Positions 7,334 through 11,465 of a DNA stretch of 11,465 bases are shown here, in pieces. Source of the DNA: OMSK01 sp902492995. GTDB taxonomy: Bacteria > Bacillota_I > Bacilli_A > RF39 > UBA660. The position numbers and the translations under genes are program-made. Under the pieces are notes generated by a model, which saw only the letters and a program-made list of their open reading frames with translations, did no database searches and was not told the DNA's origin. Each line of letters opens with the position of its first letter. Position 1 is the first letter of the stretch. The DNA is taken from the NCBI GenBank assembly GCA_902492995.1, contig CABUNR010000031.1, forward strand, positions 1-11,465, written 5' to 3'.

Positions 7334-8926
7334 ATGTTGAAAGTTAATAATTTAGCTTTAAAGTTTGGTACTAGAACATTATTTGAAAATGTTAATTTAG
7401 AATTTAATTCAGATAATTGTTATGGAATTATAGGAGCAAATGGTGCAGGAAAGTCTACCTTTTTAAAAATTTTAAGTGGTGAGATAGAATCTACAAAAGG
7501 TGAGGTAATTATTGGTAGAGGTGAAAGAATCTCTGTTTTAAGACAAAACCATAATGAATATGATGAAAATACGGTTATGGATACTGTATTGGGTGGAAAT
7601 TCTATTTTATACCAAGTTATGAAAGAAAAAGAAGCTATTTATATGAAGTCTGATTTTAGTATTGAGGATGGTATTAGAGCTGGAGAATTAGAAGCCAAAT
7701 TTGAAGAAATGGGTGGTTGGCAATCAGAGAGTGATGCTGCAATAATATTGTCAGGTCTTGGAATACCAAATGAATTTTTTAATAGAAAAATGAGTGAACT
7801 TAAAGATAAGGATAAGGTAAAAGTTTTATTAGCTAGAGCTTTATTTGGAAGTCCTGATATATTACTTTTAGATGAGCCAACAAATGGTCTTGATATGACA
7901 AGTAAAATATGGTTAGAGGAATTTTTAATTAATTTTAAAAATACCGTTTTAGTTATATCTCATGATAGACATTTTTTAAATAAAATTTGTACTCATATAT
8001 TAGATATAGATTATAATAAAATTACTTTATTTGTTGGAAATTATGATTTTTGGTATAAATCAAGTAAATTAATAGAAAAACAAATGCAAGATTCAAATAA
8101 AAGAAAAGAAGAAAAAATAAAAGAACTACAAGATTTTATTGCAAGATTTAGTGCTAATGCATCTAAATCAAAACAAGCCACATCAAGAAAAAAATCTCTT
8201 GAAAAAATTGTTCTAGATGAAATTAAACCTTCTAGTAGAAAATATCCATATATTAATTTTGAAATAGAAAAAAGTTTGAATAAGGATATTATTTCTTTAG
8301 AAAAAATAAATTATAGTATTGATAACAAATGCATTATAAAAAATTTAAATTTAAATTTAAGAAAAGATGATAAAATAGCTTTAGTAGGTGAAAATGAAAT
8401 AGCAAAAACAGCTCTTTTAGGAATAATAGCTGGTACTATAAAACCTGATAGTGGTTCTATAAGGATAGGTTCAAATGTCAAAATATCCTATTTTCCTAAA
8501 AATCATGATTCATATTTTTCTTCTAATGAAAATATGATAGAATGGTTAAATAAATATTCTGATAATCATGAAGATGCATTTATTAGAGGTTTTTTAGGTA
8601 GAATGTTATTTTCTAAAGAGGAAACTTTAAAGTGTGTAAATGTTTTATCAGGTGGAGAAAAAGTTAGATGTATGCTTGCTAAAATGATGTTAGAAAAAGG
8701 TAATGTATTATTACTTGATGAACCTACAAATCATCTTGATATTGAATCTATTACATCGTTAAATGATGCAATGACTAAATTTAATAGTACGATTTTATTT
8801 TCATCATATGATTTAGAACTTATAGAAAGTGTAAGTAATAGAATTATTGAAATAAATGAAGATGGGACTTATATTGATAAACAAATGACTTATTCAGAAT
8901 ACTTAGAAAAATTTAAATCTTGGTGA
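7334..8926 (+). CDS. ABC-F family ATPase (YkpA/YbiT-like)
   Basis: ABC-F proteins are soluble twin-ATPase factors that act on the ribosome; some rescue stalled ribosomes or give antibiotic protection, and the exact role here is not readable. The 530-residue protein has two ATP-binding domains. Domain 1 has Walker A GANGAGKS (34-41) and Walker B DILLLDEPTN (175-184). A charged linker (about 235-290) has the position of the tRNA-contacting linker. Domain 2 has signature LSGGE (438-442) and Walker B LLLDEPTNHLD. The first signature (MSELKDKDK, 153-161) and second Walker A (GENEIAKT, 352-359) are degenerate. As I recall, this is usual in the YkpA/YbiT subgroup, so I do not treat it as decay. There are no membrane helices. 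The start is ATG 7334, with GAGGTG at 7322-7327. It ends in TGA, which shows that TGA is a stop here. Confidence 0.92.
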   Translation: MLKVNNLALKFGTRTLFENVNLEFNSDNCYGIIGANGAGKSTFLKILSGEIESTKGEVIIGRGERISVLRQNHNEYDENTVMDTVLGGNSILYQVMKEKEAIYMKSDFSIEDGIRAGELEAKFEEMGGWQSESDAAIILSGLGIPNEFFNRKMSELKDKDKVKVLLARALFGSPDILLLDEPTNGLDMTSKIWLEEFLINFKNTVLVISHDRHFLNKICTHILDIDYNKITLFVGNYDFWYKSSKLIEKQMQDSNKRKEEKIKELQDFIARFSANASKSKQATSRKKSLEKIVLDEIKPSSRKYPYINFEIEKSLNKDIISLEKINYSIDNKCIIKNLNLNLRKDDKIALVGENEIAKTALLGIIAGTIKPDSGSIRIGSNVKISYFPKNHDSYFSSNENMIEWLNKYSDNHEDAFIRGFLGRMLFSKEETLKCVNVLSGGEKVRCMLAKMMLEKGNVLLLDEPTNHLDIESITSLNDAMTKFNSTILFSSYDLELIESVSNRIIEINEDGTYIDKQMTYSEYLEKFKSW

Positions 8927-8931
8927 TTTAA

Positions 8932-8960
8932 ATTTTTTTATGAAAAAATCGACTTTTTTT
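8932..8960 (+). terminator. Weak terminator after the ABC-F gene
   Basis: ATTTTTT (8932-8938) can pair with AAAAAAT (8943-8949) around a four-base loop, followed after CGAC by seven T (8954-8960). The stem has no G-C pair, so the strength is doubtful. The last two T double as the start of the next -35 element. Confidence 0.4.
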
Positions 8961-8988
8961 GACATTATATTTATAAAATAAATATAAT
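8959..8988 (+). promoter_or_regulatory. Consensus promoter for the prepilin-like surface protein gene
   Basis: Both hexamers are perfect: TTGACA (8959-8964) and TATAAT (8983-8988), 18 bases apart. Transcription would start near 8995, about 26 bases before the ribosome binding site AAGGA (9021-9025). It is the closest match to consensus in the window, although the gene it serves contains stop codons. Confidence 0.85.
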
Positions 8989-8990
8989 GT
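8962..8990 (+). promoter_or_regulatory. Perfect palindrome over the promoter, candidate operator
   Basis: ACATTATATTTAT (8962-8974) and ATAAATATAATGT (8978-8990) are perfect reverse complements of 13 bases with AAA between them. The palindrome covers the end of the -35, the whole spacer and the -10, so a dimeric protein bound here would block RNA polymerase. A second, shorter inverted repeat, TATCAT (8993-8998) with ATGATA (9005-9010), lies over the expected transcription start. No regulator gene is in the window, and the family of the binder cannot be told from sequence. Confidence 0.6.
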
Positions 8991-9033
8991 TGTATCATTT
9001 ATACATGATAAGATAATAGTAAGGATGTGTAAT

Positions 9034-9192
9034 ATGGTAACTAAATGCAAAGCAGGGGGGGTATTTTTAAGAAATACCAATAAAAAAGGACTAACATTAA
9101 TAGAACTTTTAGTGGTAATAGTAGTAATCGCGATCATTTCTTTAATTGCTATTCCAACTATTGGAAATATAATAGAAGGTTCAAGAAGATAA
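9034..9192 (+). CDS. Translatable 52-residue prepilin stub (first segment)
   Basis: This is the only part that standard translation from the ribosome binding site would produce. The leader ends KKG (residues 17-19), and the mature chain would start LTLIELLVVIVVIAII, with the conserved Glu at +5 and a hydrophobic helix followed by Pro. This is the type IV prepilin peptidase signal. The stub lacks the C-terminal part of the pilin helix and the whole globular head. Its unusual 19-residue leader contains GCA-GGG-GGG-GTA, a run of seven G (9055-9061). A start at 9025 is possible in the same frame but lacks a ribosome binding site. Confidence 0.6.
   Translation: MVTKCKAGGVFLRNTNKKGLTLIELLVVIVVIAIISLIAIPTIGNIIEGSRR
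9055..9078 (+). repeat. G7 homopolymer and adjoining hairpin in the prepilin leader codons
   Basis: Seven consecutive G (9055-9061) lie in codons 8-10 of the prepilin frame. They are immediately joined to a perfect inverted repeat, GGTATTT (9060-9066) with AAATACC (9072-9078), around a five-base loop. A one-base change in tract length would move everything downstream out of frame. Such tracts in early codons are a known basis of slipped-strand phase variation; whether this one varies is unknown. Confidence 0.55.
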
Positions 9193-9681
9193 GCTGTAAA
9201 AGATAGTATATATGAATATGTAAAAGCTATAGAAAATAAAGTGGCTTTATCAACTTTAGAAGATAGGACATACGAAGATAAAGATGGTTATGCATATGAT
9301 GAGATAAAATCGGATATAAAAGGATCTATACCAACAGGAGGAATGTATAGTTTAAAAAGTGGCCAAATTACAGAGGGACATTTTTGTATAAATGGCTATC
9401 TTGTTAATTATAATGATTCAAAGGCAACAATAGATAGTAATAATAGTAAATGTACTAGTGAATCATTAAAATTAGTTGGAAGTTTAAAACTATCAAGTAA
9501 TAGTGGGCATTATACATATCCAGAGATTGGAACAATAGAGATAATAGAAAACAATGGAAACGGAAAACTAAGTTGTGAATCAAGTGATACTAAGGTTGCA
9601 ACTTGTTTAGTTAAAGGAAATACAGTAACAGTAAAATCAGGAACAAAAGAAGGAAGTACAACATTAACAATAACAAGTTAA
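9193..9681 (+). pseudogene. Second segment: pilin-like region and bacterial Ig-like domain
   Basis: This segment continues the frame after the first TAA: AVKDSIYEYVKAIENKVAL extends the pilin helix, followed by a short pilin-type region with two Cys (in HFCINGYL and SKCTSE). From about 9465 an Ig-like (BIG2-type) beta domain follows, recognisable from SCESSDTKVATCLVKGNTVT and the Gly/Thr-rich strand ending TLTITS just before the second TAA. The first possible start inside it (GTG 9241) has no ribosome binding site, so it is unlikely to be an independent gene. Confidence 0.6.
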
Positions 9682-10374
9682 GCAACAGAAAATTATAATG
9701 AACAAAAATTATCATATGTAGCAATTACAGCTAAAGGAACATTAAGAAGTTATACAGTAGCTGGATATAATGGTGTATATGACTCTAAAGGACATGGAAT
9801 CGTAGTAACAAGTTCAGGTTCAACAATAACATATTCAAAAGATGGAACAAACTATACAAATGAAAATCCAAAATATACAGATGTAGGAGAATACACAGTA
9901 TACTATAAAATCGAAACAGAAGGATATAATGAAATAACAGGAAATGCAAGAGTTGTTATAACAAAAGCAGAAGGTGAAATGACATCACCAACAGCAAAAA
10001 CCCTAACTTATACAGAAAGTAAACAAGAATTAATAAATATAGGAAGCTCAAATACTGGAACAATTGAGTATAAATTAGATAATGGAGAATATTTAACATC
10101 AATTCCAAAAGCAACAAATCCAGGAACATATAATGTATATTTAACACCTAATATGGGATATCAGTGGAATGATGGAACTAGAAAAGATACAAAATTGGTA
10201 AGCTGTACAATAAGTAAAAAAAATATTGCAAATATTACAATATCAAATATAGCAGATCAAACGTATACAACAGGTAAGATAAAGCCATCCACAACAGTTA
10301 CATTAGATGGTAAAACATTAACAAATGGAAGTGATTATAGTCTAAGTTATAAAAACAATATAAATATAGGATAA
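9682..10374 (+). pseudogene. Third segment: MBG-type beta domains and first long repeat
   Basis: The Ig-like domain finishes with ATENYNEQKLSYVAITAKGTL. A domain with AGYNGVYDSKGHGIVV then DVGEYTVYYKI follows, the pattern of MBG/yeast-like adhesin repeats. A second related unit follows (KTLTYTESKQELINI to NPGTYNVYLTP). The segment ends inside the first of two long repeats (IADQTYTTGKIKP ... YSLSYKNNINIG). An ATG at 9979 is weakly preceded by AAGGTG but falls inside a domain, so a true internal start is unlikely. Confidence 0.6.
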
Positions 10375-10662
10375 GCTACTATAATAATTGAGGGGACTGG
10401 AAACTACGTAGGAAGTATATCTAAAAATTATAAAATAACAGAAGAAAATATATCTAATGTAGAGGTAGAAGAAATAGAAGATCAAATATATACAGCAAGT
10501 TTAGTAGAACCTAAATTAGTAATAAAATTTAATAATAAAATTTTAAAACAAAATGAAGATTATAGTTTAGAATATAAAAATAATATGAACATTGGAGATG
10601 CTTTTGTAACAATAAGTGGAATAAAAAACTTTAAGGGTACACTAAATAGAACCTTCAAAATA
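10216..10662 (+). repeat. Two tandem protein repeats of about 75 residues
   Basis: Unit 1 (about 10216-10437) and unit 2 (about 10438-10662) align along their length. Matching pairs are IADQTYT with IEDQIYT, NGSDYSLSYKNNINIG with QNEDYSLEYKNNMNIG, and the NY.GS / NF.GT ending before K-I. At the third TAA (10372-10374) unit 2 has GAT (Asp), so the stop stands in for exactly one residue. Confidence 0.8.
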
Positions 10663-10752
10663 ATACCTTTATCATCTAAAAAGTTTTTAAAAAATTTAAA
10701 AGTTAATGATGAGGATATATTATCAACATTAACTAAAAAAGTTTCAGAATAA
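10375..10752 (+). pseudogene. Fourth segment: end of repeat 1, repeat 2, start of a cadherin-like domain
   Basis: The frame resumes with ATIIIEGTGNYVGS, the last strands of repeat 1, then all of repeat 2. From 10666 a cadherin-like beta-sandwich domain begins (FLKNLKVNDEDI) and is cut by the fourth TAA at 10750. There is no ribosome binding site or plausible start for independent translation. Confidence 0.6.
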
Positions 10753-11409
10753 ACTGTTAAAGTAAATATTACAGCAGAATTAGAAGATGAAGATTCAACT
10801 ATAATGGGACTTGGTGAAAAAGAATTAAAAGATATTATAAATACTTATGAAATAATAGTGATAGATAAAAACAAAAATAAAAGAATATACACAGTTGTTA
10901 TTATTAAAGAACAAGATGATTTAATAGATAAAGAAAGAAGTAATAATAATTTTTTATCAAGTTTAAATGTTAAAAATTATAAAATAACTCCTGAATTTAA
11001 AAAAGATATATATGAATATTATTTAGAAGTTGAAAATAATATAGATAAAATAGATGTTGAAGCAACATTAGAAGATAGCAAGGCTAAAATTATAGGAATA
11101 GGTGAGAAAACTTTAAATGCTAAAAATAATATATTTGAAATTACTGTAGTTGCAGAAGATAATACTATTCAAAAGTATCTATTAAATGTTAAGAAAAAAG
11201 AAAAAAATAATGAAGATTTAAAACAAGATGACTTAAATAATGATTCAAATAATAAAAACAATTCAACTAGTAAAAATAATTCAAAAAATAATAATATTAA
11301 AAATCCAGAAACAAGAGTATCTAGTGTAGGATTTAAAATTATTATTCTAGAAATAGTTATAGTATTTTTATTAAAAAGATTTAAGAAAAAGCAATATATT
11401 ATAAAATAA
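10753..11409 (+). pseudogene. Fifth segment: two cadherin-like domains, linker and C-terminal membrane anchor
   Basis: The first cadherin-like domain resumes (TVKVNITAELEDEDSTIMGLGEKEL) after the stop. A second copy follows from 10951, with matching VEATLEDSKAKIIGIGEKTL. After an Asn/Ser/Lys-rich linker (about 11200-11301) comes NPETR (11302-11316), then a membrane helix (about 11326-11373) and the tail KRFKKKQYIIK. This is the layout of a sortase-type sorting signal with Arg in place of the usual Gly. ATG 10804 lacks a ribosome binding site and sits mid-domain. Confidence 0.6.
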
Positions 11410-11465
11410 CTGTAGTGTTACAATTGATGTGAGACTTTTTATATAGTAAAAAAGCAATAAGTCTA
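11410..11465. other. Right edge, intergenic, no gene seen
   Basis: The 56 bases after the last stop are AT-rich. CTTTTT (11435-11440) can pair with AAAAAG (11449-11454), a possible weak terminator stem, but no T run follows within the window. Confidence 0.3.

Larger units (their letters stand above)
9034..11409 (+). pseudogene. Prepilin-type modular surface protein, one frame broken by four in-frame TAA codons
   Basis: From ATG 9034 (AAGGA at 9021-9025, eight bases away) a single frame runs 792 codons to TAA 11407-11409. It is interrupted only at codons 53 (9190), 216 (9679), 447 (10372) and 573 (10750), every one TAA, with no frameshift and no TAG or TGA. The order of parts is: prepilin signal and helix (residues 1-50), short pilin-like region, bacterial Ig-like domain, MBG-type beta domains, two repeats of about 75 residues, two cadherin-like domains, an Asn/Ser/Lys-rich linker, the motif NPETR, a membrane helix and a basic tail. 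Such modular proteins are cell-surface adhesins or fibre subunits. Domain consensus is well kept on both sides of every stop. As written, only a 52-residue prepilin stub would be made. I call it a recent pseudogene; sequence error or programmed readthrough are alternatives. Confidence 0.75.

Noticed and set aside
7790..8410. Degenerate ABC signature 1 and Walker A 2 in the ABC-F protein as signs of inactivation
   Set aside because: The YkpA/YbiT subgroup of ABC-F proteins normally shows these same departures, and signature 2 and both Walker B motifs are intact.
9034..11409. Genome-wide reassignment of TAA to an amino acid
   Set aside because: Six other genes here end at a single TAA in proper position with no extended conserved sequence after it, and no bacterial lineage with such a code is known to me.

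Overview
The window is AT-rich, uses ordinary SD-led starts and reads like a chromosome of a low-GC Bacillota/Bacilli-type bacterium with a cell wall. Lineages such as the uncultured gut Mollicutes-related Bacilli would fit; that placement is inference from gene content and composition. Two T-box leaders, a teichoic-acid-type cytidylyltransferase and a sepF-divIVA-ileS order all point to Gram-positive ancestry. TGA is used as a stop (end of the ABC-F gene) and Trp is TGG, so this is code 11 and not the mycoplasma code.

Layout, all on the + strand. 1-123: intergenic, with a strong extended -10 promoter. 124-573: glycerol-3-phosphate cytidylyltransferase. 574-702: glycine-type T-box leader, then glycyl-tRNA synthetase (703-2076). 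2109-2858: small secreted/membrane protein with two membrane helices and a Cys-rich tail, then a terminator. 2967-3855: sepF and divIVA (septum placement), ending in a terminator that overlaps the divIVA stop. 3874-4145: promoter and T-box leader with a readable AUC specifier, then isoleucyl-tRNA synthetase (4146-7247). 7334-8926: ABC-F ATPase of the YkpA/YbiT kind. 8959-11409: a strong promoter embedded in a perfect palindrome, driving a 792-codon frame that encodes a modular surface protein.

The housekeeping part (charged-tRNA sensing, translation, division, envelope precursor) is ordinary. The last 2.4 kb is not. One continuous frame starts with a textbook type IV prepilin signal, runs through Ig-like, repeat and cadherin-like domains, and ends in a degenerate sortase-like motif, a membrane helix and a basic tail. 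It is interrupted by four in-frame TAA codons and by no frameshift. It also carries a seven-G tract in its leader codons and an operator-like palindrome over its promoter. The plain reading is a recently inactivated adhesin/pilin gene. Alternatives worth testing are sequence error, a silent or phase-variable surface protein, and stop-codon readthrough.
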